NCBI GenBank assembly: GCA_963653535.1 | Contig: CAVJWU010000004.1 | Coordinates: forward strand, 1 to 51,845 | DNA from: UBA3210 sp963653535 | GTDB lineage: Bacteria > Bacillota_I > Bacilli_A > RFN20 > CAG-449 | DNA length: 51,845 bases | Direction of reading: 5' to 3' | In this document: in pieces, positions 5,043 through 14,900 of the stretch | Layout: the number at the start of each line of letters is the position of its first letter | Numbering within the stretch: the stretch's first letter is position 1 | The notes under the pieces: generated by a model | The model's database searches: none | Told to the model about the DNA's origin: nothing | Seen by the model: the letters and a program-made list of their open reading frames with translations, nothing else | Translations under genes and position numbers: made by a program

Positions 5043-7883
5043 ATGGAAGAAAAAGACATCGAAAATATAAATGAAAAAGTAAATACAGAAGAGGAAACTA
5101 ATGTTTTTGCTAAAAAAGTAAGATATATGTCTAAAACTACTTATTTTTTCATTTCTCTTTTAAATGTATTATATAAAGCTTTAATGTGGGTAGTTGACTT
5201 AATATGGTCAATGGTTCTATCTTTAGGCCATTTCTTTAAATTAATTGGCGTTGGTATTTTTAAAGGAGTAATTGGAATAGGTAAATTCTTTAAAAAGAAA
5301 GCACATGAATTTAAGTTTAATGATCTTTATGGTAGATTATCATTTAGCTTATTTGGAATGAGTAATTTCAAACATAAACAATATGTCGTCGGTACATTGT
5401 ATATTGTCTTTGAAGTTGTTTATATCGTATTATTTAGTTTATTTGGCGCTTCATCAATTGGAATGCTTGCTACACTAGGAACTAAAGTATCAGGTCCAGA
5501 TCCAGATTGTGATGACATGTTCTGTGAATGGATTACTGGTGATAATTCCATTATGATTTTAATTTATGGTTTATTATGGGTATTATCAATCTTTGTTTTC
5601 CTCTATGTATGGAATAGATCTATCGAAAGTGGATATACAAATTACCGTATTGATGAATTTAAGAAATACGATTCAAGCTTAGAAAGAAATATTCCTTTTT
5701 CTAAAGAACTTGATGCTAAAGCAACAGAAAGTTTTAATAACGGTGTTACTTTAAAAGAATTTAATGCTTCTAATGAAGGATTAATAAAAGAACACTTAGA
5801 TCAAGTTGAAGATGAAAAAGAGAGACAATATTTATCATATTTATTCGCGCAAAATGCAAAAGCTAGTTATGATCATTTAAAAGTAATTAAGAAAGAAACG
5901 GAAAAATTAGAGAAGATAAAAGCTTCTTTAGATAAATTAAAAGAAACTAGAGATTCCGGTTTAAAAGAATGTATCGCACGTCGAGATGCAAGTTTAGCAA
6001 GTGTTGATCCTAACGACGAAGAAAAAATTGATAAAATTAACGCTCGTGTTGAAGTTTATAAGAACAATACAATGTTAAAAGAACATGCTCTTGAAGCAAA
6101 ACTAGCTAAACAAGAACATAAGATTCAAGAAATTAATAAACGTTATACTCCATATGTAGAAATGCATCATACTCGCAATAATGAAAAATATGGTAAAAAT
6201 AATGATTACTATAAACATGTAGCGAGCCTTGAAAGTGAAATCTTATTTTATTCAAATTATTCCCATTTTGAAAGTATTTATGAAGATCGTTTTGATAAAT
6301 CAGATGATAAAAATAAAGATAACGCAAATAGAATTGTTGAACTTGAAACTGAATTACAAACTAAATTAGATGCAACTGCCGCTAAATTTAATGATATTAG
6401 AAATAGAAAGGCAGAAATTCAAAAAGGTATCGATGAAGCAAAAGCTTCTTATGATAATAAAGTTAAAGAATTAAAAGAAACTCAACCTGAAGGATATGAA
6501 ACTTTAATTCTTGAAGAAAAATCAAAACTTATTGAAATTACTACAAAGCTAATGGCTCAATATAAAGATTTCCCTTCTGATAAGAGTATTAAAGCTCTTG
6601 AAAAAGAAGAAATTAAAGAATCGAAAGATGCATTCAAACGTGATAAGAAATATTTAAGAACTAACTTCACGGCAGAACAATACGCTTTAGAAGAAGTTAT
6701 TAACTCAATGTTAGTTGACTTTAAGATTGAATATAGTCTAGCTAAACAATATTCTAAAAAATTATTGGTAAAAGAAGGAAAACAAAATAGATTCTTAACA
6801 ACAGATGAAGTTAGTGAAAAATTAAATGAATTAGAAGAAAGTAAGAGAACTTATATTGAATCTCATCCTGATAAATACGAAGGTAGACCAGATTCATTTA
6901 AGGATAATATTAAAGATTTATTTAATGAAAAATTCCACATTACAATTTTAGTTGTACCTGTACTTGGTATTCTATTAGTAACGATACTTCCATTATTATT
7001 CTCAATTACAATTGCATTTACTAATTATTCTCAAGGTCATATTCCTCCAACACAATTATTCACTTGGAATGGATTAACAAACTTTAAGAACTTATTATTC
7101 CCTGAAGCAAATTCCACATATAGCGTTTTACCAACAGCATTATCAAAAACTGTTTCATGGACGTTCATTTGGGCAATTGTTGCGACATTCTCCAACTATT
7201 TCTTAGGTATTATTGTTGCATTAATGATTAATAAAAAAGGTATTAAATTTAAGAAATTATGGAGAACAATATTCGTTATGACTATTGCTATCCCTCAATT
7301 CATTTCTTTATTATCAATTGGCGTTTTATTAAAAGACACTGGCGCGATTGGATCTTTAGTTCAAGAATGGACAGGTCAAAGATTAGGATTTGGTACAAAT
7401 ACTGATGATAGCGCAGTCTTAATGACTAAAATCATTATTATCTTAGTTAACATCTGGGTTGGTATTCCATATACTATCTTATCAACAACTGGTATTTTAC
7501 TTAATATTCCTAAAGATTTATATGAATCTGCAAGAGTTGATGGCGCAGGTACTGTTACACAATTATTCAAGATCACAATGCCTTACATCTTATTCGTTAC
7601 AGGACCTTATTTAATTACTCAATTCATTGGTAACTTTAATAACTTTGGTGTTATCTTCTTCTTAACTAATGGTGGTCCAGCATATGAAGGATCAGCGTTA
7701 TTAGGATTAGGTAAAACAGACTTATTAATTACATTCTTATATAAGATCGTAACATCAAGTAATAATGCTCAATATGGTATTGCGGCAGCAATTGGTATCG
7801 TAATCTTCGTTCTTTGCTCATTCGTATCAATTGTCATGTACAATAAATCAGGCGCGGTAAAAGAGGAGGACCAATTCCAATAG
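5043..7883 (+). CDS. MalF-type sugar ABC permease with N-terminal membrane module and long coiled coil
   Basis: 946 aa, more than twice a normal MalF-like permease. The C-terminal part (about 631-946) is a complete six-helix permease, starting FHITILVVPVLGILLV and carrying the EAA loop YESARVDGAG (from 827), which docks on the ATPase. The N-terminal part has hydrophobic segments at about 34-64, 113-146 and 169-192. The middle one follows FKHKQYVVGTLY, a motif I associate with N-terminal modules of some Bacillota MalF proteins. An outward loop with C156 and C161 lies between segments two and three. Residues about 205-625 are highly charged Lys/Glu-rich helix predicted to form cytoplasmic coiled coil. 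The ribosome binding site AAGGAG fixes ATG 5043. The gene is continuous, with no frameshift. Core function is confident; the role of the extension is unknown. Confidence 0.88.
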   Translation: MEEKDIENINEKVNTEEETNVFAKKVRYMSKTTYFFISLLNVLYKALMWVVDLIWSMVLSLGHFFKLIGVGIFKGVIGIGKFFKKKAHEFKFNDLYGRLSFSLFGMSNFKHKQYVVGTLYIVFEVVYIVLFSLFGASSIGMLATLGTKVSGPDPDCDDMFCEWITGDNSIMILIYGLLWVLSIFVFLYVWNRSIESGYTNYRIDEFKKYDSSLERNIPFSKELDAKATESFNNGVTLKEFNASNEGLIKEHLDQVEDEKERQYLSYLFAQNAKASYDHLKVIKKETEKLEKIKASLDKLKETRDSGLKECIARRDASLASVDPNDEEKIDKINARVEVYKNNTMLKEHALEAKLAKQEHKIQEINKRYTPYVEMHHTRNNEKYGKNNDYYKHVASLESEILFYSNYSHFESIYEDRFDKSDDKNKDNANRIVELETELQTKLDATAAKFNDIRNRKAEIQKGIDEAKASYDNKVKELKETQPEGYETLILEEKSKLIEITTKLMAQYKDFPSDKSIKALEKEEIKESKDAFKRDKKYLRTNFTAEQYALEEVINSMLVDFKIEYSLAKQYSKKLLVKEGKQNRFLTTDEVSEKLNELEESKRTYIESHPDKYEGRPDSFKDNIKDLFNEKFHITILVVPVLGILLVTILPLLFSITIAFTNYSQGHIPPTQLFTWNGLTNFKNLLFPEANSTYSVLPTALSKTVSWTFIWAIVATFSNYFLGIIVALMINKKGIKFKKLWRTIFVMTIAIPQFISLLSIGVLLKDTGAIGSLVQEWTGQRLGFGTNTDDSAVLMTKIIIILVNIWVGIPYTILSTTGILLNIPKDLYESARVDGAGTVTQLFKITMPYILFVTGPYLITQFIGNFNNFGVIFFLTNGGPAYEGSALLGLGKTDLLITFLYKIVTSSNNAQYGIAAAIGIVIFVLCSFVSIVMYNKSGAVKEEDQFQ

Positions 7884-7884
7884 T

Positions 7885-8781
7885 ATGAAAAGTTTAAAAA
7901 CAGGTAGAATTGTTTCTAACGTTATTATTTACGCAATTCTTATTATTATGTCATGTATTTGGTTACTTCCAATTATATGGCTTGTATTACAATCATTTGG
8001 TGGTGAAGGTATTGGTAATAGATCTCGTTTAATTCCACATGAATGGACATTAGATAATTATAAGTTCTTATTTAGCCAAATTACTGGAGCGTATGATCCA
8101 AATGCAGCATCTCACGCTTATGATAATTTATTCTTAACATGGTTTGGTAATACAATTATTGTCGCAGTATTCTCATGTATTATTTCTACTTTATTTGTAT
8201 TAGGTACAGCTTATGCATTATCAAGATTTAGATTCAAATCACGTACAGTCTTTATGAAAATGAATTTAGTCATTGGTATGTTCCCAGGCTTCTTAAGCAT
8301 GATTATCATGTATTGGGTAATGAGAGATATCTTCCATTTACAAGGAACATATTGGTCATTAGTTATTCTTTATTCAGCTGGTGCTGGAGGAGGATATTAC
8401 ATTTGCAAAGGCTTCTTTGATACAATTTCTAAAAACATTGATGAAGCTGCGATGATTGATGGTGCGACTAGAAGTCAAATCTTCTGGCAAATCATCTTAC
8501 CACTTGCAAAACCTATTATCGTATATACAGTCTTAACAAGTTTCATGTCTCCATGGGGTGATTATGTAACATCATCTTATATTATTGGTTTACAAAATCC
8601 TCAACAATGGACTGTCGCAATTGGTCTTTACCAATTTACTGCAGGACAAGATACTGTATCTACATATTATACACAATTCGCGGCAGGTTCTGTCATTATC
8701 GCGATCCCTATTACTGCCTTATTCTTAGCATTACAAAGATATTATGTTGAAGGCGTAACCGGCGGAGCTGTGAAAGGATAA
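7885..8781 (+). CDS. MalG-type sugar ABC permease
   Basis: 298-aa inner-membrane permease, partner of the preceding gene (1 nt apart, ribosome binding site GAGGAGG inside the malF-like gene's end). Six membrane segments, starting IIYAILIIMSCIWLLPIIWLVL, which is the usual MalG N terminus. The EAA loop DEAAMIDGATRSQIFWQI begins at residue 186 and ends in LPLAKP, as in the family. Length is normal. With the MalK-like ATPase and MalE-like lipoprotein it completes a type I importer for maltodextrins. Confidence 0.92.
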   Translation: MKSLKTGRIVSNVIIYAILIIMSCIWLLPIIWLVLQSFGGEGIGNRSRLIPHEWTLDNYKFLFSQITGAYDPNAASHAYDNLFLTWFGNTIIVAVFSCIISTLFVLGTAYALSRFRFKSRTVFMKMNLVIGMFPGFLSMIIMYWVMRDIFHLQGTYWSLVILYSAGAGGGYYICKGFFDTISKNIDEAAMIDGATRSQIFWQIILPLAKPIIVYTVLTSFMSPWGDYVTSSYIIGLQNPQQWTVAIGLYQFTAGQDTVSTYYTQFAAGSVIIAIPITALFLALQRYYVEGVTGGAVKG

Positions 8782-8787
8782 AATATT

Positions 8788-10497
8788 ATGAAAAAGAGAT
8801 TATTAATGATTACATTAACATCTCTTTTTTCTTTAGGAGTCGTAACTTCTTGTTCATCTTCAACAGGTTCTTCATCTTCATATTGTGATGAAATGTTTGA
8901 AGATTGTTCAGGAAGTTCATCTTCTACATCAAAAAAGGTTGTTAATTTAAATTCTTATACAAATGAAAATTATGTTTATGACAAAAATATCACAAACGCT
9001 AATGGTTCGATGAGTTATGAGATATTCGTCCGAAGTTTCTATGATTCAAATTCGGATGGTATTGGTGATTTTAATGGAGTTAGTCAAAAACTTGATTATT
9101 TACAAGATTTAGGTATTAAAACTATTTGGTTAATGCCAATTAATCCTTCTCCTTCATATCATGGTTATGATGTTACAAATTATTATGACGTCGAAGAAGA
9201 TTATGGAACGATGGATGACTTTGTTTCTTTAGTAAATAAAGCAAAAGAAAAGAATATTGACATTATGATTGATATTGTCTTTAATCATTCGAGTAAAGAA
9301 CATGAATGGTTTAAACAATCTTATCAAGATTATATTTCTTCTTATGAAGGAGAAGATTCATATGCTTCTTGGTATAACTGGTCCGATACTTCTAAAAATG
9401 GTTATTCTTATTATCAAGGTAAATATTATGAATCACGTTTTGATTCATCAATGCCAGATTTTAACACCCAAAATACTAAGGTTAGAGATGAAATGAAAAA
9501 AATCTTAAGATTTTGGATTGATAAGGGTGTTTCTGGTTTTAGATTTGACGCGGTTAAATATTATGAATATGAAGATACTTCATATAATACTGAATTCTTA
9601 AAAGATTTACGCGATGCAACCGTCACTTATGGCAAAGAAAAATATAATAAAGATATTTATTTTGTTGGAGAATGTTGGGCAGAAGATGGAACTATTAATA
9701 AATATTATAATTCTAATTTTGATTCATTTTTCCGTTTTTCAGGTTCAATTGATGGCTATGGATATGGAGCAATTCTTGGGGCAGTTAAAGGCGTTAATAA
9801 AGCAAATAGTTTTGCTGAAGCGATAGAAAATAATGAAAACGCAATTAAGAAAGCTAACATAAATGCATATTCATCTTATTTCTTATCAAATCATGACCAA
9901 GATCGCGCAAGTTATTATTTTTCTAATGAATATGGCTATATGGGTGCTTCGGTATTAGCTTTAATGCCAGGAACTCCATATATGTATTATGGAGAAGAAA
10001 TATCCCTTAAAGGAAAAAGAAATACTTCTCCAGATGATCGTAGTGATGCAAGAAGAAGATTACCAATGGTTTGGTCAAAAGATAATAAGACTGGAGAATG
10101 TAATTTCCCTGAAGCGTCAAGACAAGATCTAGCGACAAATGATCAAGTTTCTAATGGGGTTGAAGATGAATTAAATACTAATTATTCTTTACTAAATCAT
10201 TATAAGAAAGTTATTAATATTAGAAATAAATATGATTTTATTAAAAATTCTATCTTTAAGAATTTAACTAAATCGATTGTTAATGATTATGATCACGTCT
10301 TAATCTATTCTTTAACTTCTTTAGATGGAAAAGATAAGATTATCGTTATTCATAACTTTGAAAAAGAAAATATTGAATTAGATGTTTCTTCATTAGGAAA
10401 TAAAATTGATGAAGAAGTATCTTGTTCTAGATTAATTCCAGAATTAAATGATGGAATTCTTAAACTAGGCTCATTATCAACTGTCATTTTAAAATAA
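8788..10497 (+). CDS. GH13 alpha-amylase family lipoprotein
   Basis: 569-aa surface-anchored alpha-glucan hydrolase. Signal peptide with lipobox V-T-S-C (Cys22), a Ser-rich linker with a Cys33/Cys40 pair, then a full GH13 barrel: region I DIVFNH (162-167), region II GFRFDAV with nucleophile Asp254, region III FVGECW with acid/base Glu295, region IV SNHDQD with Asp370. The C-terminal beta domain starts about residue 470. The sequence SYEIFVRSFYDSNSDGIGDFNGV with the inserted domain B resembles alpha-amylases and alpha-glucosidases of the oligosaccharide-cleaving GH13 subfamilies. It lies 6 nt after malG. Expected to cleave alpha-1,4 bonds of starch or glycogen outside the cell. Exact bond preference cannot be read from sequence alone. 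Confidence 0.9.
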   Translation: MKKRLLMITLTSLFSLGVVTSCSSSTGSSSSYCDEMFEDCSGSSSSTSKKVVNLNSYTNENYVYDKNITNANGSMSYEIFVRSFYDSNSDGIGDFNGVSQKLDYLQDLGIKTIWLMPINPSPSYHGYDVTNYYDVEEDYGTMDDFVSLVNKAKEKNIDIMIDIVFNHSSKEHEWFKQSYQDYISSYEGEDSYASWYNWSDTSKNGYSYYQGKYYESRFDSSMPDFNTQNTKVRDEMKKILRFWIDKGVSGFRFDAVKYYEYEDTSYNTEFLKDLRDATVTYGKEKYNKDIYFVGECWAEDGTINKYYNSNFDSFFRFSGSIDGYGYGAILGAVKGVNKANSFAEAIENNENAIKKANINAYSSYFLSNHDQDRASYYFSNEYGYMGASVLALMPGTPYMYYGEEISLKGKRNTSPDDRSDARRRLPMVWSKDNKTGECNFPEASRQDLATNDQVSNGVEDELNTNYSLLNHYKKVINIRNKYDFIKNSIFKNLTKSIVNDYDHVLIYSLTSLDGKDKIIVIHNFEKENIELDVSSLGNKIDEEVSCSRLIPELNDGILKLGSLSTVILK

Positions 10498-10514
10498 TTA
10501 AAGGGGTTTAAAAA

Positions 10515-13277
10515 ATGAAAAAGACATGCTTAAAAATTTTATCTCTTACCTTATTACTTGGATGTATTGTTTCCTGCGGAGGAGAAGTTAGTTCATCTAG
10601 TTCTCCTACTAGCCAAACTCCTAGTTCAACTTCTTCTAGCGTAGTGAAAAATAAATACATTCATGATACGACTGATTATTCTTCATTAGAAATGGCTCCA
10701 ACTACTAAAGTTAGATTCCATTATCACCGTGGGGATCAAGATGAAAATTACGTAGTCTACAACGAATGGTCTTTATGGGTATGGGGAACTGGTGAAGGAG
10801 CAAGATACCAGTTTACTCACTATGATGATTTTGGTGTTTTTGGTGATGTTGAACTATCAAAAGTAGGAACTGATGTAACTCAAATTGGTCACTTAGTATC
10901 TACTTCTGATTGGTCTAAGAAAGATTATGAAAGTGATCGTTTCTTAGATATAAAAACTAAGTCTCCTGGAGGAATTCAAAACGTTTATCTTATGTCAGGA
11001 CAAGAGGAAGTATTTGATAATCCTGAAGACGCGAGTAAACCAGCATTAAAAAATGCAGTATTAGTTTCTAACGATAAAGTTACTTTCTCTTTTGTTAATT
11101 TAGCTTCTTCATTTACTTTTGATGAAAAGAAGTTATCTATCATGAATGGGGAAAATAAATTTAATGGATACACTGCTTCATTTAATACTTATAATAAAGA
11201 AGTAACACTTAATTTAACTGAACAATTAGATATCACTAAAACAATGAATGTAATCTATAAAATTGATAACGATACAGAAATTAAAACTAAAATTGTCATT
11301 ACAACTTACTTTGATTCAGACGAATTTAAGAATGCTTATACGTATACTGGCGATGATTTAGGCGTCACATTTGATAATGAAGAAATGGTAACTAAAACTA
11401 ATTTTAAAGTTTGGGCGCCAACCTCACAAAAATTAGTTTTAAAGGTCTATGAATCAGGTACACCTTTAGAAAATGAAACAGTTTATAAAACTGTTGAGAT
11501 GACTAAAGGTGAAAAAGGAACATGGACAACAACAATTGACGAAGATTTACATGGTAAATATTATACTTATGTTGTTACTAATGCTGCTGGAACTTCAGAA
11601 GTAGTTGATCCTTATGCTAAATCAACTGGTTTAAACGGCGTAAGAGGAATGGTTGTTAACTTCACTAAACTTAATAAAACTATCACTGGCTGGAATAGTG
11701 ATAAGAGAGCTAATTTATTAAATAACTCAAATCATTTAACTGATGCTTCTATTTATGAACTGCATGTTAGAGATATGACTATCTCTGAAACTTCTGGAGT
11801 TAGTAAATCTTTACGAGGTAAATTCTTGGCTTTAGCGGCTTCAGGAACTACTTATACAAGCGAAGGAACTACTGTTTCAACTGGCTTAGACCATATTGCA
11901 GAACTCGGCGTAACTCATGTTCAAATCCAACCTGTTTATGATTTTAATTCGGTTGATGAAGCAAAATCTACAACTGATGAAGTTGGAAGAAATTCTGGTC
12001 AATACAACTGGGGATATGATCCACTTAACTACAATGCTTTAGAAGGAAGCTATTCAACTAATCCTAGTGATGGATTTAATCGTATTGTTGAATTTAAACA
12101 AATGATTATGGCTCTTCATAATAAAGGTATTAATATCAACATGGATGTAGTTTATAATCATACCGCTAGCTTAGATAATACTAATTTTGAATTATTAGTT
12201 CCTTATTATTATCATCGTTCTTCTTCGGACGGTAAGTTCTCTAATGGCTCAGGATGCGGAAATGAGATGGCTTCTGATCGATCAATGGTTAATAAATTTA
12301 TTGTTGATTCTACAGCCTTCTATATGAAAGAATATCATTTATCTGGTTTTAGATTTGACCTTATGGGTTTAATTGATAATCAAACGATGATTGATGTATA
12401 TAAATCATGTAAGAAGATTGATCCTAATGCGATGGTTTATGGTGAACCTTGGACTGGCGGAAATACTACTTTAAGAAATGGAAGATCTGCCTCTAACTTA
12501 ACTAAACAACAAACATTACAAACTTCTTTAGCGCAAGAATATTTTGAAGGTGCAGGAGTTTATGTTGGGGCGTTTAATGATAAAATTAGAAATGGCATTC
12601 GTGGAGATAATAATCCTTCTAAAGGATTTGTTACAGGAGGATCTGCTTCAGGTGTCTTAGATGGCTTAAAAGGCATATTTAATGGAGCGACAGAAAGTAA
12701 TATTTCACCTCAACAAGTAATTAATTATGTTTCTTGTCACGATAACTATACTCTTTATGACCAACTCGCTCAAACTATTGGCTCTAGAGATCTTATGAAA
12801 GCTTATAAACAAGCTGATATGATGGTCTTTACTTCACAAGGTATACCATTTATCCAAGAAGGAGAAGAATTCGCTCGTAGTAAAGCTTATATTGATGAAG
12901 AAGGTAAGACGAAATATGAAGGAAATTCTTATAATGTCGGTGATGAAATTAATAAGATGGATTATTCTTTAAAAATTAAGAATAAAGGATTAAATGACTT
13001 CTTTAAAGACTTAATTAAATTAAGAAAAGATCATGAAGAATTTAGATATGTCACACGTACTGAAATTAGAAATAATTTTGTTAGTACTGATACATCATCA
13101 TCTTCATATATGTATACGCTTAATAATAACATCGTAGTTATTCATACTTCTCAAGACGCTTCATTTACTTTAGAAGGATCATATGATACTTTACTAAGTA
13201 ATTTTGATTCTTCATCTACTTATTCTTCTAATATTTCATTAAAAGCAAATGAATCAATTGTTTTAAAAAAGAAATAG
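10515..13277 (+). CDS. type I pullulanase-like GH13 lipoprotein
   Basis: 920-aa lipoprotein (lipobox I-V-S-C, Cys21, then a Ser/Thr/Pro linker). An N-terminal region of roughly 45-270 with KVRFHYHRGDQD and WSLWVWGTGEGA resembles the CBM41 domain of pullulanases. A CBM48-like domain (FKVWAPTSQKLVLKVY) lies at about 295-375. The catalytic barrel carries the pullulanase signature YNWGYDP (497-503), region I MDVVYNH (ending His549), nucleophile Asp615 in GFRFDLMG, Glu644 in YGEPW and Asp743 in CHDN. It should debranch alpha-1,6 links in glycogen, amylopectin or pullulan at the cell surface, complementing the amylase. It is last in the operon and followed by a strong terminator. Calling it pulA is reasonable, but substrate is inferred. 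Confidence 0.9.
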   Translation: MKKTCLKILSLTLLLGCIVSCGGEVSSSSSPTSQTPSSTSSSVVKNKYIHDTTDYSSLEMAPTTKVRFHYHRGDQDENYVVYNEWSLWVWGTGEGARYQFTHYDDFGVFGDVELSKVGTDVTQIGHLVSTSDWSKKDYESDRFLDIKTKSPGGIQNVYLMSGQEEVFDNPEDASKPALKNAVLVSNDKVTFSFVNLASSFTFDEKKLSIMNGENKFNGYTASFNTYNKEVTLNLTEQLDITKTMNVIYKIDNDTEIKTKIVITTYFDSDEFKNAYTYTGDDLGVTFDNEEMVTKTNFKVWAPTSQKLVLKVYESGTPLENETVYKTVEMTKGEKGTWTTTIDEDLHGKYYTYVVTNAAGTSEVVDPYAKSTGLNGVRGMVVNFTKLNKTITGWNSDKRANLLNNSNHLTDASIYELHVRDMTISETSGVSKSLRGKFLALAASGTTYTSEGTTVSTGLDHIAELGVTHVQIQPVYDFNSVDEAKSTTDEVGRNSGQYNWGYDPLNYNALEGSYSTNPSDGFNRIVEFKQMIMALHNKGININMDVVYNHTASLDNTNFELLVPYYYHRSSSDGKFSNGSGCGNEMASDRSMVNKFIVDSTAFYMKEYHLSGFRFDLMGLIDNQTMIDVYKSCKKIDPNAMVYGEPWTGGNTTLRNGRSASNLTKQQTLQTSLAQEYFEGAGVYVGAFNDKIRNGIRGDNNPSKGFVTGGSASGVLDGLKGIFNGATESNISPQQVINYVSCHDNYTLYDQLAQTIGSRDLMKAYKQADMMVFTSQGIPFIQEGEEFARSKAYIDEEGKTKYEGNSYNVGDEINKMDYSLKIKNKGLNDFFKDLIKLRKDHEEFRYVTRTEIRNNFVSTDTSSSSYMYTLNNNIVVIHTSQDASFTLEGSYDTLLSNFDSSSTYSSNISLKANESIVLKKK

Positions 13278-13282
13278 TAAAT

Positions 13283-13317
13283 AAAAAGGAAAGCTTCATT
13301 ACGAAACTTTCCTTTTT
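13283..13317. terminator. bidirectional terminator at the end of the glucan operon
   Basis: AAAAAGGAAAG (13283-13293) pairs with CTTTCCTTTTT (13307-13317), with further partial pairing inside (CTTC/GAA). A-run on one side and T-run on the other allow termination of both the pullulanase gene and the convergent membrane gene. Confidence 0.9.
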
Positions 13318-13323
13318 ACATGT

Positions 13324-13818
13324 TTATTTATGTTTCTTTTTCATTGATGGATCTTCAAGACCAAAATATTGGAAAAGATAAATAAAGATTAAATCAATGA
13401 TTACTAAGGTAAAACATGAGATGATGAAATTTTTAATATTATCATTTAATGTTCCTAATGGTAACGAAAGATTATTTTTAATTACGATAAGATAAATAAT
13501 TCCTAAGATAAAAAAGAAATTACCAATGACACAGAAATTTAATAAAGGTGAATTTTTATCTCCGTTTGCATCATAACATAAAAACTTAATAAAATTACTA
13601 CCGGATTTAAAAGAGATAAAGGTATTTACGATTTGGGTAATATTAAATACGATTAATAAAACAAAACAAATTATATACATAACATAATCTGTTACGCTTA
13701 TAGTAGAAATGTTAGAAATAAAATCGATTAATAAGAGACTAAAGAATGTTAAGCTTATAATAAGACCGATAAATAAAGAAATTAATAATGAGATACGATA
13801 TCCTTTTAATTTATTCAT
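13324..13818 (-). CDS. small four-helix membrane protein, unknown
   Basis: 164-aa integral membrane protein that I do not recognise. Four hydrophobic segments (about 10-32, 45-68, 90-112, 127-152) with short loops; the C terminus ends in a basic KKKHK tail. It is the last of three minus-strand genes, 2 nt after an RDD-like protein, so it is co-transcribed with the two RDD-type genes and may act with them. No catalytic or binding motif is visible. The transcript ends at the shared terminator at 13283-13317. Confidence 0.75.
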   Translation of the reverse strand: MNKLKGYRISLLISLFIGLIISLTFFSLLLIDFISNISTISVTDYVMYIICFVLLIVFNITQIVNTFISFKSGSNFIKFLCYDANGDKNSPLLNFCVIGNFFFILGIIYLIVIKNNLSLPLGTLNDNIKNFIISCFTLVIIDLIFIYLFQYFGLEDPSMKKKHK

Positions 13819-13820
13819 AT

Positions 13821-14900
13821 TTATAATTTCCTTTCTTTTTCTTGAGGAGAAGTGACGTTGAGCGCATCCATATTTTCTAACGTAGAAACAAAATCAACAT
13901 CAGTTATCTTCTTACCTTCTTCAGAATCAAAATAAGCTTCTTCTTCGTTTCGATCTTTAAATAATAATGATTCATTAATGTAACATGTATTCATCTTTAA
14001 TATCTTATCTGCAAAATCTAAGTTCTTTTTAGAAACTAATAAGATTAAAAGGTTTAAAGCTAAATAAGCGATAATAAAGATAATAACTGTATTTCTTGTA
14101 AAATAGATTATACCAATAAAAGGTATTAAGAAATAAATAATTGGTCTAAGAGCGATTTTCCACTTCGGTAATAAATAACCGTTAATATAATTAGAATGAC
14201 CTAATTTATAGATTTTTTCCATTAAGGTAGAACCGTATTTATTAGTTAAAGGAATGATGTAATAGAAGATTATAACGGATACTAAAAAAGAAATAATACG
14301 TGAATACATTTCTAAAGTTGCAGTTGTATTATATAAAGAATTAAATTCTTTATTAAATGTTCTTAAATAAGGTTCTAACGTAGAATAAGCATTATAGAAA
14401 AGATCTGACATATTTTTATAATATGTTTTAGTAGGATTTTCTAAGATGATTCTTTCGGCGATAACTTCAGTATCAAATTCCCCATTTTCTTTTTGAGAGT
14501 ATTTATAATATTCAGTCGAATAAGAAGTTGAAGATGGATTGATAGGTAAATTTAATACCATGATGTTATAAATATGAGTAATAGTTTTTTCTTCGTTGTA
14601 ACGAGTATTATATGCCTTAGTTATTTCATCCGGATATTTATTAAAATAGAAATCCTGCACGATTTTTTCGTATTCAGTATAATCTAATCCTTCGGCTAAG
14701 TTTAGGTTATATTCGGCCTTAATTTCGTTAATACGTGATACTTTATTAACATAATTACCTCCGAAATTAAACACGCTGAAAATGAGAGCAAAATAAAGTA
14801 TAGTTGTACTAATAAAGACAATCACATTATCAAGAAATACGGTGATTAATTTATGATTAGTGAAAGCGACCGATATTCTTAAATCTCTTTTAGTTCTCAT
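13821..14900 (-). CDS. RDD-like membrane protein
   Basis: 359 aa. The first segment TVFLDNVIVFISTTILYFALIF follows a basic start with Arg and Asp placed roughly as in RDD proteins. A large extracytoplasmic loop (about 45-200, rich in Tyr, Asn, Thr) follows, then membrane segments near 208-225 and 250-290, with KIYKLGHSNYINGYLLPKWK before the last pair, comparable to the neighbouring gene's HIFKIGVISDKGYTLKKY. A cytoplasmic tail of about 60 acidic residues ends the protein. It overlaps the upstream RDD gene by 4 nt (ATGA), so the two are translationally coupled and probably related by duplication. Function unknown; RDD proteins are suspected transporters or ion channels. Confidence 0.65.
   Translation of the reverse strand: MRTKRDLRISVAFTNHKLITVFLDNVIVFISTTILYFALIFSVFNFGGNYVNKVSRINEIKAEYNLNLAEGLDYTEYEKIVQDFYFNKYPDEITKAYNTRYNEEKTITHIYNIMVLNLPINPSSTSYSTEYYKYSQKENGEFDTEVIAERIILENPTKTYYKNMSDLFYNAYSTLEPYLRTFNKEFNSLYNTTATLEMYSRIISFLVSVIIFYYIIPLTNKYGSTLMEKIYKLGHSNYINGYLLPKWKIALRPIIYFLIPFIGIIYFTRNTVIIFIIAYLALNLLILLVSKKNLDFADKILKMNTCYINESLLFKDRNEEEAYFDSEEGKKITDVDFVSTLENMDALNVTSPQEKERKL

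Noticed and set aside
13821..14900. Permease of a drug or peptide ABC exporter
   Set aside because: Only three to four membrane segments, no FtsX-like or MacB-like motifs and no ATPase nearby; the layout matches the adjacent RDD protein better.
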